A DNA stretch of 64,000 bases, taken from Gymnopilus junonius. Its lineage: Eukaryota; Basidiomycota; Agaricomycetes; Agaricales; Galerinaceae. Each line of letters begins with the position of its first letter. Position 1 is the stretch's first letter. Shown here piece by piece: positions 35,729 to 48,808 of this stretch. The position numbers were made by a program, and so were the translations under genes. The stretch is from NCBI GenBank assembly GCA_015501075.1, contig JADNYJ010000024.1, positions 1 through 64,000 on the forward strand. The letters are read 5' to 3'. Below the pieces are notes generated by a model. The model saw only the letters and a list, made by a program, of their open reading frames with translations. It had not been told where the DNA came from and did not search any database.

Positions 35729-38700
35729 CTAAACATAGACAACGTATGTCCCCATCACAGGCCGATGGTCGCTTCGGCCTTCCAATCGGCGCATTCCACG
35801 GTCATCCAGAGTATTATAGTTCAAACACGTAACGTCGCCTTTGAGGGGCTGGGGAAGTAGAGAAAGGGAGTGTTCAGAGGGAACAGCAGAGTCTTGATTG
35901 TGAGAGGGTGACAAAAATGCCGGAAGGAAGCGCCATATTGAACCTGAGGCTGATTGTGGTCGGTCCGGGGAAAGGGGGCTTACAATAGTATCAAAAGCTG
36001 TGGAGCGCCGACAAGGGTATTCCGAAGGAAAAGGAGCAGTAGGAGGTGGTGAAAGTGTAGTATGTGCCCGTCGAGGTAGAGAATCAGAGAATCTCCCAAA
36101 CCCTATTTATATAGTAATTAGTAAAAAGAATTGAAGTTGCTACAGAAAGAAAGCCCACCATTTTGATGGTGATGTAATGGAAAAGCACCAAGCTGCTCAG
36201 GAGCTACCTTTGTTCTGTCACCGGATAAAGCTATCGCGGGTGTGTTGGAATCTTTTGTGGTCTGGGAGGAGGGTGAACGGAATCGGTTTGAGAAGAAGCT
36301 GCTGACTCGGCTACGTGACGTCGTTGGTAAGCGTTCATTATCTATTTCTCGATTTAGAAGCTCTTGCTTGATTGTTGTCTTCCACAATATGCGGTCGCAC
36401 CTGCAAAGTGTGGTGAGTATGCATCAAAAGAATGATAAAAGGGGACAGTACATACCAACTCGGGACACGTTTCTTAGATGAAGAATCATAGACACCCTTT
36501 TCTTCCTCAGCTCCATGGTGGGGCTTATTTTGGAGCTCTATAGAATTGACGAGAACCAGCGGGGAAGGGCGCAGGGAGCATTTCCTAGGGGTGGCTAGTT
36601 CACTTGGATGATTAGAAACTGAGGGAGAAGGAGAGATAGAGGAAATGGCAGAGATGGGGGTGGGTGGTTGAGCTCTATGATAGGCACTCTTTGCCTTGTG
36701 CATTTTGTCAGGTGGAGTAATAAACGAGGGTGATAAAATGGATAACCATTTTACTTTGGGTCTTGCGGAAGTTGGGGACCCAGCAGCACGATTCAAATCA
36801 TGGGTCGGATGAGGTGCATAAAAGTATGAATCGTCTTCCGTCCATGGTTCCACAGGGGGTTGTGAAACTCTTGAGGTCACATAAGAGGACGCCTGAGATG
36901 CCCTGTCTACATCCTCAAACTCGTCTTCAGTCTCGTCCATTTCACGTTCATCGATTTCTAAGAGATGTCCTGGAAGTTCTCCATTGTTCACGCCTCTTGA
37001 ACTCGACCGCGACCGCTTTGAGCTTTTAAGCGTGCGTAAGACATCATATTTAAAGGTAGGGGGGAAATGGATAGGTGCTTCATGGAAGCCAGAAAATATT
37101 TTTCCTTCCTTCATCAGAGCGTGAAGTTGATCAAATTCGAATGCCTGTGCATACTCTAAGGAGCATAAGCCGGAGGAAAAAATATATTGATTGAGAAGAA
37201 ATGTAGACCTTGACGTGAAATAAGCCAATCTGCATGCAACCTTGATATATCCAATCTAAAATTCAGGTCACCCAACAGGAAGGTGAAGTCAAAGCGATCG
37301 GTCAAGTCTATATAATGGTTGGTAAGGAATCCTAGAGAAGACCAATCGGCTTACCTTCCGCAACTTTCCTAGGGTCGTCACTCGATAGAAAATCGTCTAC
37401 AGATAGTTCTGCCTTTTGAAAATGGACATAAGTCCCGATAGAGGAAAGTCAAACGGATAATCTACTTTGATTTTCATAAAATTTGCCACCCGGTGATTGA
37501 CTTTGCCTTCGTGAGCTTGTGAATATAATGTTTATAAGCATATAACGAGAGAGGCGAATGAAAACAAACCAGCAAGGTGAGCGTTTAAGAAAAGAAAGGT
37601 GGTTCCATCGACGTTTAAGCTGATTCCAACACTCCCTTTATTGCCGACTCGGCCCCCAATAAGGCCTGTAGTGACGGAAGACTTGGTCATGCCTGAAATG
37701 TGAAAAGAGGAAGTGAATATAAATCGTTGACCATTAAACGGATTCATACCTCTCACCAAGGGTCTGACATCTCGATGAATGTAGATAGCCATGTATATCC
37801 CCATCAAACGTTCCTTGATAAGAAGCTGGTAAGGGCCCTTTCGTGATTCTCTAGTCGATCTTCGCCTGATCAAGGGTATAGAAAATCCGATGTCGGCTGT
37901 AGAAGGGGAGGCGCTGAGACTTGACGCACCGCCATGGTGACATAGATAGTCCTCTACCATTGACGTCCAGCCAGACGAGATATATTCTAAATCCCCGTCC
38001 TCACTATCGTCTTTTCCTTTGTCCCATGGTTTGGATGATTGGTCAAATCTTTCATTATCCTTTTCAAGCTCTTTGAACTTGTCACGATCCTTGTCTAATA
38101 TCTTAAATCCTGCAGTCAGCCCCATTGGAATTCCTGTAAACCCGCAATTGACGATATCGGTTACCACGGAATAATGACCATCATACCAGAGGGTGTGGGG
38201 CATTCCTGTCCAGCACTTAAAATTCAGCTTGTAAAGGTTACCTTATCACAAGAAGGCAAAACTTACACCACAACCAAGTGATAAGGATGATCGGAATTAT
38301 TTGGAAGAACTGGAAAAATCCCGTGTCCTGTAGTTGGCTGGCTATACGGAGGCACTGTACCAAACAATTCGCCCAATTCGCCCTGCCAGTTCATGCGGGG
38401 TGTTAGAACACAATGAAATCGGGTAACTTCGCATTAGGACACATGCTTTTGGAAGGGAATCATGCATATTCCATGTAAGTAGTTTGATCTTGAAATACTT
38501 GAGGCCAATGTCTCTTGAAGAAGGAAGGGGTGAAGTGTTCTCATGACGCACTGCGTCCTCTGGGTAAATTGTAGCAGAATCAACTGTCTTTGGTGAACGG
38601 GGAAAAAAGGACTGAAGCCGGGTCAGAATAGTTTGCCGTTGAGCTGTGTTGTCATGAGCAATTAATATATGACCTTTTGAAAGTGCAATTTTACCATGCT

Positions 38701-38870
38701 GCAAGTCGGGTAAGTGAGAGGAAGAGAAAGAAGACTTTCTATTAGGTGGCATAAGGACAGTTGAGCGGACCTTTCAAAGGTGGCATGAGTTGGACGTGGA
38801 GACGGGGTGATTTGTACACAACTACTGGGCTTATGTAATCACGCATCGCATTCTCGTTGATTTCATTCAT
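35729..38870 (-). CDS. Inositol polyphosphate 5-phosphatase family protein
   Basis: Catalytic motifs of the Mg-dependent 5-phosphatase fold appear in order: IKLLTWNMHDSLPK, VVAGQEC, LIGGRVGNKGSVGISL, TFLFLNAHLA with AHEGKVNHRVANF, FTFLLGDLNFRLD, KKRVPSWCDRILW and the final EGRSDHRPVMGTYVVY. It should hydrolyse the 5-phosphate of inositol phosphates or phosphoinositides. Unusually, about 250 disordered Ser/Pro-rich residues separate DLNFRLD from PSWCDRILW, and another insert lies between PSWCDRILW and SDHRPV. Seven or more introns are inferred. The start is uncertain. ATG 38870 (MNEINENAMRDYISP) joins in frame through a ~97-nt intron to HILIAHDNTAQRQT; a start at 38752 without that intron is the alternative. 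Confidence 0.85.
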
Positions 38871-39152
38871 CGTAACTAAACAAGAAAACGATAGCAAGTA
38901 AAACAACAATAGGAATACACGCACAGCGGCTGTAGCCGGGTCAGGTAGTAGTAACAACAGCGGGAGACAAGACGGAGGGGGAGCATTGTGATTCCAGAAG
39001 AAAAGGTCGTTCAATAAGATAAACCACAGATGGACGGGAGATTAGTGCGACGAGATCATAAAGACAACTTTGGAGGACATGTCGAAAAAAAAAAAGACAC
39101 CGACAAGGAACCTTGGAAAGTAAGAGCAAAACAGGAAATGCGAATAAATAAG

Positions 39153-42100
39153 CTATGAATTAAATATCGCCCAAGGTTGATCTAGAGAAGGCATTGGGCT
39201 GTCCCATTTCCACTCATGAGTTTGATAATAGGCACCTTCCCCTCCATCGATATTCTTCCATGGGCCCAACCGTAGTGGGTCCATGGGCTCTTCCGTTTTG
39301 ATATCTGCAGTCGAGGACGAACCACTGGAAGAAAAGATGTGGTGTGACAAGTCTGATTCATGGTTGGATTCCGGACTAGGGTTTGTAGAAGATGACGAGA
39401 CAAGATCGGGGGTCGGTGCCTTTGAGTTGCTATCATCATCCTCAGCTGTCCCAAGGGAGAAATCGAAAAATTCGTCAAATGCATCAGTCATAGCAGCTGG
39501 TGGCGGAGTTGCTTCCTTGAGAGCAACTCCACTTGATTCTCCAACCATGAACGCACCACTGGCTCCATCGTTAGAGTCCGGTATTGTGCCGTACCCTTTG
39601 AGAATCATCTCTAGGGTCTCTGTTATGCCCGTCGGCAGAGAAGACTGGCCATCACCACCCGCCATCTTGATGAAATCCGTCATTTGCTCCACAAGGTATG
39701 CCGTAGCGTCTTCTTCTGTTTTGATATTTTCGACAGCCTCATCCTTCTTCTTCATTGCCTCAGTGGGCGGTGACTCCCATTCCGTCTTGGCGCGCTTTGG
39801 CGGCGAAGGTTCGTTCGCCACAGTTATAGAGCCCGACGACCCATCGACGTTGGCAGGTAGAGGGTCCTCCTCTCGAGGGCGTTTACCGTTGGGCGTACTG
39901 GACGATGCCACAGGTTGAGCTGCGTCGGGCGTAGGAGCACTAGCAGGAGTGGCCTTGGACGGCCGTCTTCTGGACGCAGCGGTTCCTTTGGGTTTCGGAG
40001 GAGCCCTTGTTTTCGGTGACTTTGCAGGGGCGGCCGGAGGAGAAGAAGCAGTAGCAGTCGGTGTGGCTGCATTCGCGGCTGGAGTCGATGCAGACTGAGC
40101 CGCAGCAGGTGACGGAGTGGAGGCAGCATTAGCATTGGAGGACGCCTTTGTCGTTCTCTTGACAGGGGGCGCTTGGAGGACAGGAGGTGGTCGTAGAGAA
40201 GAAGAAGAAAGTTGCGGATGTTGCTGTGTCGACGAACCAGCTGTCATTGTGAGTTGATGAGATACAGGGGGTCGAGGTTGAGACATTACATCAGGCATAC
40301 CCATCACAGGCATTGGTGGTGCCATGGGATTTGGCTGCTGCTGGGGTGGTACGGGTGGCTGACTTCCCTGGCTTTGCATTTGGTTTATTGCAATTTGCCG
40401 TTGCCTCATAGCGTTGAACGTGTTTTGGAAAAGTTCCGTGATACGTGCCATCTCTGACATCATGTTCTTCAGTGTTTCAAGCGTGATGATGTACCGCGGG
40501 TTGGAAACAGTCGCTAACATTGTCCGTTGGCTCTGGATAGTGCAGATCTATAATTATATCAAAATTAACGTTGGTCTCGTTTAGGTAAATGGGTCAGCTC
40601 ACGATGGCTATTAGTTTCCGGATAACATCTTCTTGTTTTATGACAGTATATATCATATGAAGCTTTTGCTCCGCATCACTGCATTGACGGAAGAGTTGTT
40701 CTAGCAGTTGGTTGAATTCCAGTCGATGCTCGGCGGGAACATCCACAGGCTGCATAGCGGGGATCTCTTTAGGAAAAAAAAAGCAATGTCAACAACTCGA
40801 TAACATGGAATAACGGAAAGATGTTCACTACTGGTAGTATAGTCGTGCTTGATTTTCATAATCATTTCAGGACTGACTAGCCTCGGGCCGATGTTCTGTG
40901 GCTGCTGTTGGGGAGGTATTCTGGAACCTTGAAGAAGAGCTTGACCACCTTGAATCAGAGACTGCTGGGATTGTTGCAGGCCTTGCTGTGCTTGCAGAAG
41001 TTGCTGCTGTTGAAAAATTTGCTGGCGAAATGCAGCTGTGTTATGTTGTGCAGGGGAACCTGCAGAAAAAGAGCCAGTGGTAGTCATAACAGGTGCCCGA
41101 GGACCGTTCGGATCATTGGCTAGACCTGGTTGAGTAAGATTCGCGGTGCGCATCTTGTTCTGAAAGGCCTTTTGTTCCTGGTACGTCCTCTGTAGACTAG
41201 CCCGGTTCGTCTCAACAAAGGCTATCGTCTTCTCGTCGATTCCTTGCGCATGCAGTTCTGCTACCGACATGTGCGACATCTGAACCACCTGCTGCATTTG
41301 CTGGGGATTCCAGCGCCCGCCCATCGCAGAGCCGATGTGAGCTTGCTGCATGTTGCCAACTCCCATCGCCCTCTTGTGGCTTTCAATAGCTTGAGCGGTG
41401 TACCATTGGTCGAAGAGCGCGAGATATTCCTTGTATATGTGCGCCAATTGCTGTGCCACACCCGGTCCCGACTTGGCTGGCTCAGTGTCAGTCCCCGGAA
41501 ACTGAACGAATCCGAGCCTTCCACCGATTATGCTCCATATGTCCTTTTGGTCTACCTGCAGAACGTCAATGGCAGGACAAAGGCAGACCGAAACAAAAAT
41601 TACCTTGTTAAAGCCGCCTTCCTTCAAAACTTCAACGTGCAAACGATAAATCTCAACCGGACGACTGTCGATACTTAACAACCGCTCATTGAGCTTGAGG
41701 TTACGCTTGATACACCAATTCTTGAACATCATCTCAAAACGGGTTTTCTCAAGAGGAGGTATCATTCCCAGGTTCGGTCCATTGCCAAAATTGTTCATCA
41801 CGTTACCCGCCTGAGAACTTGCCATGGCGAGCTGGCTGGGTTGAGAAGGCCCAGCGGCCGATTGTTGTTGATTGTTTCCAGAAAAAGGAAACTGACCGCC
41901 CATAGACTGCTGTTGCATTGGATTAAACGGGCTCGCAGGGTGTTGCGGGACAGATTGGCCAGCATGTTGCGGTGTAGGGCCAGAGCGTTGTGGCACGAAC
42001 CCCTGATTGACCAAATGATTGGCCTGAGATTGAGAATGGGCAAGTGATGGACTTGTCTGTATCGGGTTTGGCTGTGAGGACGAAGGCTGGGCTACAGGAT

Positions 42101-43327
42101 TGCGACCGTTGGAGTTATTATCAAAAGACTGAGGATGAGAAATCCAAGGTTGTTGGCCGGAAGGCCCACCGTTATTAGCATTGGCGCTCGCCTTTTGTTT
42201 TCTAACAGGAAGTCAATAGAAAGACAGGGGGAGAGAGGGAGAAAGGTTTGCATACACGACGTTAATGGCTGAAAGCAATTTTTCCTGGAATTCCTTCCTC
42301 CGAACCAACTCTTCTTGGGCTGCTTTTATCTTTGCAATAAGCAGAGGTTCGTTGGCGGTACCTCTTGCCACATTGAGCTGCTGCTGCAGAGCATGAATCG
42401 CACCTTCGTGCTGGGATATCTGAGTGCGCATGATGGTAGCACGACTGGTCATCTCTGCGAGGCTCATCATGCCACGAGGCAGCTGCTGGCCCTGCAGGCC
42501 ATTCTGCGGTTGCTGAACGTTAGCTGGATGAGGAGAAGGTCGGCGAAGGGCTTCGTTGGATATCGCAGGAGAAGAAAACAGATCGGCAGGGGGGTTCATG
42601 CTGGCAGATTGAAACTGATGTTGCTGTTGCTGCTCTCGAAGTTGGTTTAGCTGGTGCTGCGACAGTTGTTGGGAGTTAAACTTGATGGGCCCGTTCTGGG
42701 GTTGCTGATTTTGGGCCATGTTCATGAGCTCCAGCTGCCTGGAGGCGCCTGGGAGTGGGGTTTGAAAACCTTGTAGGATGTTTTGAGGATTGCGGACTTG
42801 TGGCTGGTTGGGATTCCCGGTGGGCATGCCACCCATGTTGGGGAAACCGGTTGGGATGTGAGAGGGCTGGGGATGAGGGGAGGAGGAGTCATGAAAAGGA
42901 GGCTGCTGAGCGGAACCCCCGATGACGGGATTCATCTGAGATAACCCGGAGCCCATGCCAAACTGTTGTTGCTGCTGCTGCTGCTGTGAGCGGGCAGCGT
43001 GGGTGCGCTTCATCATTTCAGTAAACTAGGGTGCAGGGGGGGATGAGTATGGCCAAGAAGAGGGGGGAAGAAGCGCACCTGAGCGGGATTAGCTGGATTC
43101 ATGTCCGCGGCACTTGGGGCCCTGAACTGCATCTGCTGCTGCCAGAGACGGGCCTGGTCGATGGCGGAGTGGGACATGGAAGAATGGGGATCTTGTGGCT
43201 GATGCTGGATCTGCTGCTGCTGCTGGAGTTGCTGTTGCTGCTGGTGGTGGGCCTGCTGCTGCTGCTGGAGCAGACTGTTGCTGGTGAAGTTGGGGGGCAT
43301 TGGGTACTGCGGCAGACGATCGGCCAT
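39153..43327 (-). CDS. ARID-domain SWI/SNF subunit, SWI1/BRF1-like
   Basis: A large nuclear protein starting MADRLPQYPMPPNFTSNS with long Gln runs (Q5-Q8) and Gln/Pro/Asn-rich disorder. The ARID DNA-binding domain lies around 41.5-41.8 kb: FEMMFKNWCIKRNL, SIDSRPVEIYRLHVEVLKEG, GFNKVDQKDIWSIIGGRLGF. The C-terminal half carries Ala/Pro/Thr repeats and an acidic region ending PSLDQPWAIFNS. ARID plus poly-Q is typical of Swi1, the ARID subunit of the SWI/SNF remodeller. I recall a Cryptococcus SWI/SNF component called Brf1, but the orthology is untested. Several introns are inferred, with GT-AG borders (for example TTTAACAAG before the intron and GTAGACCAA after it). Confidence 0.82.
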
Positions 43328-43516
43328 GGGGGGCGGGGGCTGTTGAGGCCGACCAGTGGGACCGACGGTGGTCTGTGGGGAGGAAAGTAGGACGGAGGAT
43401 GGTGGTGGGAGTCAAGCAAGACTCGCAGGCTGGCTGTGGCTGACAAGTCGGCATGTTTGCGGGAGTTGACACTCTTTTCCTTTCGAAAAATGTTTTTATT
43501 TCCATTTACATTATAA

Positions 43517-44718
43517 TCACTCTCTGTCCTTGACTAATTCGCTGCTCGGGCCAGCTTCTAGTATTATATCCTCGTCCTCGTCGGACGATGAGCTCTCGTA
43601 GTCCTTCTTGGGACCCATTCGAGTCGGCCCGACCGCCAGTATCCGGTCCTCTTCCTCATCGCCGCCCTCTAACAGCTCCTCGTCTGCCTCCCCATCCACC
43701 GTTTCCACCTCTTTTCGGAACCAGTATCGCAGGCCCACCGGGATCATCACCCCTACCACGACTGCCGCCAATCCGAAAAAGTTGCGCCAGCTAATCAGAT
43801 GGAAGTCATCTGGACTTGTCATGTCATCCAACCCACCGCCAATCGTCGTATGTATCACACTAACACCTAAAATACCTAGCGCAGTGCTGACCCAGAATGG
43901 CACTAAGCTGATCCCGACGTGGGGACACACCACATTGACCACCCAGTGGGGCGGCAGGGGCATGATCCTTAACACAATGAGAAAAGAGATTATGTTCTCT
44001 TTGTTGTCACGAATCTTACTTCCCCACTTGTCCAACACAGCCTTCCATTTTGGAAGGGTCAGGAGCGCGGGTCCCAACGCAGATGAAATCAGGTAACAGA
44101 GAGTGGCGCCAGTCGCGACGCAACAACAGACCAAGGGCAATGCCCGTGCTACACCCCAGACGGCTCCTCCGAGTATAGACAAATACATCGAGCCGGGTAG
44201 AGAGAATGCTTGCAGACTAGAGGGCGAAATGAGTGTTTGGGACAAAACGCGGAGAGAGACGGACGCACAAGAGATAGGTGATGACATAGCAGACAAGTAT
44301 CCTGTAGGGATAGATATCTCTGTACTTCTTGAGCAAGCCATTCAGCGCTTGCAGTTGGGCAAAGGACTTTGGGATGCGCAGCAACGGGCGGTCCTCGCTA
44401 GAAGACTCGTGTCAGAAAAGAAGGGCACAGTGGGAACGGAAAGACGGACTCGTCCAAAGTGGGGAGGGCTAGCCAGAGGGTGCCGCCAAGCAGGACGGTG
44501 CTGACGATGAATATGCAGGCCATCTTGAGAGTGGCATTGAAGATGATTCTGGTGGGGGAGGTGGGTGCAGGGGAGCGGGGATAGGTGGCGCCATAGGCGG
44601 GGGTGGCTGGGGTGAGGAGCGGGGCGCGGTCGTCGTCGGTGTCGTATGCGACGGTGTCGAGGGTGTAAGTTGAGGCATTCGAGCGGGCGAGCGGCGGCGG
44701 GCGTTGGCTCGAGGTCAT
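43517..44718 (-). CDS. VTT-domain membrane protein (TMEM41/TVP38-type)
   Basis: Three exons: MTSSQRPPPLARSNAS onward with a first membrane segment (MACIFIVSTVLLGGTLWLAL); an exon with LRIPKSFAQLQALNGLLKKY; and FLQAFSLPGSMYLSILGGAVWG onward. The VTT signature covers the Phe-x-x-Pro-Gly-Ser segment and the downstream GATLCYLISSALG, then the loop RIMPLPPHWVVNVVCPHVG. At least four more membrane helices follow, and the cytosolic tail is very acidic (EEEDRIL, SSSDEDEDIIL). TMEM41B relatives are ER phospholipid scramblases linked to autophagy, and TVP38 is a Golgi protein; which applies here is not certain. It is head-to-head with the Zn2Cys6 gene, 132 bp between starts. Confidence 0.85.
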
Positions 44719-44850
44719 GGCGGCTGGATCAAGAGAGTTTCCATATTCATTATTTAATAATATCCGTTTCGCTAAGTGGGCAAATACCGCCAAACACTCT
44801 TTGCTCGTCGTCTCTTGCGACGGACGATAAGCACGCGGTCGCTGTCCAGC

Positions 44851-47800
44851 ATGCTGCCCAACCAGGTCAACCACCAGAACAACATCGCCCCGCCCTCATC
44901 CCTCCAGTCCGCCCTCCAGATGGATCCCTCCCAGCATCTCCATCTCCAGCAACAGCAACAGCAGCAGCAGCCTCCCCAGCCATCAGCCACCCCCTCCGCA
45001 AAGAGGCGCAAAAGGTCGGATCCAAACGACGATGATGCGCCCGCTGCATCAGAGCCTCGTAGACTTCGGCGCTCACACGAAGCGTGTGCCAGGTGCAGGA
45101 GCAAAAAAATAAAGGCAAGTCCCGTCGGGCGACACCGACGGCAATTTCCATCCATATTTCTCTTTTCTTACCTTTCCTTGCCGTCGGACAGTGCGACTCC
45201 AAGCATCCGCGATGCACCGCCTGCGCAACAGCCGGCACTGCTTGCAATCAGGAGGACAGACATCGGCGCACCCTCACTCCAAGAGGCTACACAGAGCGGC
45301 TCGAGCTCCAGTTGGCCCAGTGCGAGGCCCTCCTCAAGCGTCACTATCCGGGCTTCACTGTCGATAACCTCGATGATATTCTCTCCCGCGAGGGCATCGA
45401 GGTCGGTGGCATCCCTCCCATAGCCCCAAATCCAAACTTCCAAATGGACCCCGGAATGAGACCTTTCCGGCCCGATGGCGCCCCTCCTACCCAGCAGCCA
45501 CCCAAGGGATATCCTCCCATGTATCCGCCTGGTCCCCATCTAATGCATCCTCCCTATGGTCCTCACCCCATGATGCCCTACGGTCCTGCCCCGCCCTATC
45601 ATCCCCAGATGATGCAGGGCCCTCCTGGCCCATACAATCCCCATATCCATCCCGCCTTCCAGCCTGGTGGTCCATATCCCCCACCTCCTCCGGTCATGCA
45701 TCAGCATCAGCCTCCGCCCGACCAGGCTGCACCCCCACCCCCACCTCCCCCTCAGCCAGCTTCTCCGCCCTCCCCTATCATGCGTACCGTTCTAGCTACA
45801 AAAGGCACCGACCCGAATGGTCACGACATGTCCAGCGCCCAAGCCCTTGCAAAGAATTTCGGTGTTTCTGCCGTTATCACTTCTGGTCTCAAATTAGATG
45901 GAAACAATGAAGAATTTCCCGTGGACCCTAATGCTCTGCCTAAACTTGAGATTCATGGCCCTCGAGATCCTGCTCAGTGGATCACCATATCCATTCGCCA
46001 CAGCCCACCTCCCGGCGGGACGCCTAACACCCTTTCTCTCTACGGTCCCATTTCCAAGTCTCCACAAGTCGACATTTATCTGCCCAAAGACCGCAACTTT
46101 GCTAACTATATAGTTGACGTCTACTTCAAGCATCTCAATATCCATCGTCCAGTCTATGCTCGCAAAGATTTCGAAAAAATACTCAACGATCTTTACGACA
46201 GTGTCACTCCTATTCATGACCCTGGCCACCTTTGCAGCATCTACCTTGTCTTCGCACTAGGAACTCTTAGCGAACTCAATCAACGTGCTGGCAGTACCAA
46301 ATTGTCCAATGAGAAGGATCAATTTTTGGGCTCCGCCGTTGCCAAGAAACTCATGCCTGCCAACTGGCCTGTTCATGATGAATTCTTTGAGAGGGCACTA
46401 GCCATCAAACCTGATCTTCGTGTCTCCATCTCCGGTCTACAGGCGCTTATACTGTTGCATTGGTACTTATACATCGAGGTAAGCAATCTCTAGCATACTT
46501 GTGTGTACAGTGCATATTAAAATTCTACCAGCGTCAAGGACGTACCTTATGGCGCCTTGTTGGGAATCTTGTTCGCCTATCGATTGAACTTGGTCTGCAC
46601 CACGACCCCACCACGCAGATTGCGCCTGACACCAATCAGCATATATTTACAGAGGAAGAAAGCCAATTGCGTATCCGCCTATGGGCTATCGTCCTCGTTC
46701 ATGATCGTGGAACGTCGATCCTTCTAGGACGGCCTCTGGCAATTGCTCCTTCAGACTCGAACACCCCTCAGCCAACCCGTGCAAAGAACAAATTATTTGC
46801 TGAGCTGTCAGAGCACTTTGAACTATCTCAACCTGTTGCGGATATCCAGGCCGATATCATCAATTCTTTGTATGCTCCTACAAGGCAAGCTGGGGACACC
46901 ATTATGCGTAATGCAACCAGAATCATCAAGAGCATGGTATCATTCCGCGCAAACCTCCCGGAAAAATACCAGTATTACTTCACTGGGACTGGTGATTGGC
47001 CCATGGATAGGAGACAGAAGCTTGTACAAGATATCACTGAGGACCTAGGCTTAACTCTATTGAAGATCGGCATTGCACGCATCTTGATGCTTCGAGCTCT
47101 GTTCAGTTCTAAAGAACTTTCATACGAACAAAAGCACAAGGCTTTGACAGATGGTACGTCGTTTCTCTCGTAAAGATACTATGGAATACTAAAGCTTCTT
47201 CCAGCTATCATCACTTCGCATAACATGATCATTGTCCACAGTCAACTGATTCGATTCCCCAACATCGCTTTCTTTACCTCCCCGATCCCCTTGCATATTG
47301 CTGCTATGGTCATTCTGTACGGTCACATATCTAAAGTCGACTGCCTGTCACCTGCTACCGCCTTGGAAGACGTGTGGCTTGCTCTGGACATGATCCCTCG
47401 CTTCCGCTGGCGATGGGAACGTAAGGATGTTAACGGTGGCCACCCCCTTATTGCCAAGCTTGTAGAACATGTCATGGGCGTCAATTTGCATACCGTCGTC
47501 CCTCCTACCAATTCAGTTCTCATCCCAGAGCCTGAATGGGATGAAACAAGGTCTCCTACTACCAAATCTCAACATAGTACTCCCACCATGCCATCAGCAC
47601 CTGGTGGATATAATTCTGCCGGTGCGGGTGCCTACGGACCTCATACCAGATCTCTCAATGGCATGGGACCTCCTATGAATAGATCCAACAGCGGTGGTTC
47701 AACGCCTCCCGACAAGCAGCTTGTTGAAATGCCTGACAAACTCTTCTATCCCTTCTTCCCAGAGGCCCAGGTGAATACCATAAACTCAAACTCTGTTCCC

Positions 47801-47971
47801 GCTAGCGCTGGTCCAAATGTTCCCACTGCGAATGGCGCACAAGATTACAGCCAACTCCTCAAGACGGTGGCGGCTGCCCAAGGTGGATATGGTCCGCAAG
47901 CGTATGCGGAGAATAGAGACCGTGCGGAAGCACAACAGGAAATGGTGTGGATGTCTAATATGGCACGTTGA
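44851..47971 (+). CDS. Zn(II)2Cys6 fungal transcription factor
   Basis: Four exons (44851-45114, 45192-46478, 46532-47153, 47205-47971) give 979 residues. A poly-Q stretch precedes the binuclear zinc cluster C79-X2-C82-X6-C89-X6-C96-X2-C99-X6-C106 (CARCRSKKIKC, CTACATAGTAC). A linker (RRTLTPRGYTERLELQLAQC) and a Pro/His/Tyr-rich region follow. The fungal-specific middle homology domain contains WRLVGNLVRLSIELGLHHDP and RIRLWAIVLVHDRGTSILLG, then RPLAIAPSDS. Intron 1 has a GC donor (45115) and interrupts the cluster just before C89. The start at 44851 is the first ATG; an upstream in-frame GTG was ignored. Target genes are unknown. Confidence 0.92.
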
Positions 47972-48808
47972 TTCCTCCTGCTGTATTTGCAGTGAATTCT
48001 GACACAAAGTTCACCAATTAGTCTGGTCCTCGAAACTTGCCAAACTATACGCCCTGAGTCGCAGGATTTGCCAGTGAAACCCTCGATATTGTATCTTTCA
48101 TACGTCTGTAGCTCCATCTAACTGTCTTCATCAACGTTGTCCGTATGACTACTTTTTTCTTTTCGCTTCGTTCTTCTTACTCGAAAAGTCTCTTCTTGCA
48201 CTTTTTTCTCCCACTTATCCAGTTTTTCGATAATCGACGTCTGTCTGTCTAAAACCTGTAAACAAGTTTCATTATAAAATATGTATCTGTACCGAGGATT
48301 TTCTGGATATTGATTTTCTACAAATGTTATCTATTTCATGCTTCGAGCACATAAATTATGAGGAAGCTGGCGATTCTACGTTCATTCGGAGGGAGGTGGT
48401 ATATATACACTACGTGGTACAACAGAAGTGAGTACTATATGCATTGTCTAGGTAAGTGTGGTAGCATAAGAGAGAAATGAAGAAAAATATCTATGATAGG
48501 ACCAAGTAAAAAATATTATTATCGTGGATATCAGAGACATTGAGAACAAGTCTCAAGTCGCGCTAATAATCATGGGCTCAATCAATGACTGATTGGTGTG
48601 CATCTGGCGGAGCGGAGTTCGGCATTAACAAATGCCTACAAATATGGGTGGCGGATAGTATATCGGCAGTGTAGACGCTCTTGAAGGAAGTGATGCAAGA
48701 AATAAACATAAATCACTGACAGAAGGGGGATAAATAGCTGAAAAGGCAAGAAGGAAAAGAAGATCCTGTAGTAGAATGTGAGGTAGATGGATAAAGATAT
48801 GAAATGCT
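47972..48808. other. Intergenic between convergent genes
   Basis: About 0.84 kb of AT-rich sequence between two convergent stop codons, presumably the 3' UTRs of the Zn2Cys6 and J-domain genes. No ORF or RNA gene is recognised. Confidence 0.5.

Noticed and set aside
39283..39918. 211-codon plus-strand ORF
   Set aside because: Antisense shadow of the biased-composition SWI1-like C-terminal half.
42960..43290. CAG/CTG repeats as a possible mobile or CRISPR-like array
   Set aside because: They are poly-Gln codons inside the SWI1-like CDS.
44772..45155. Cys-rich minus-strand ORF over the Zn2Cys6 start
   Set aside because: The Cys run is the antisense of CAG/CAA repeats, not a genuine protein.
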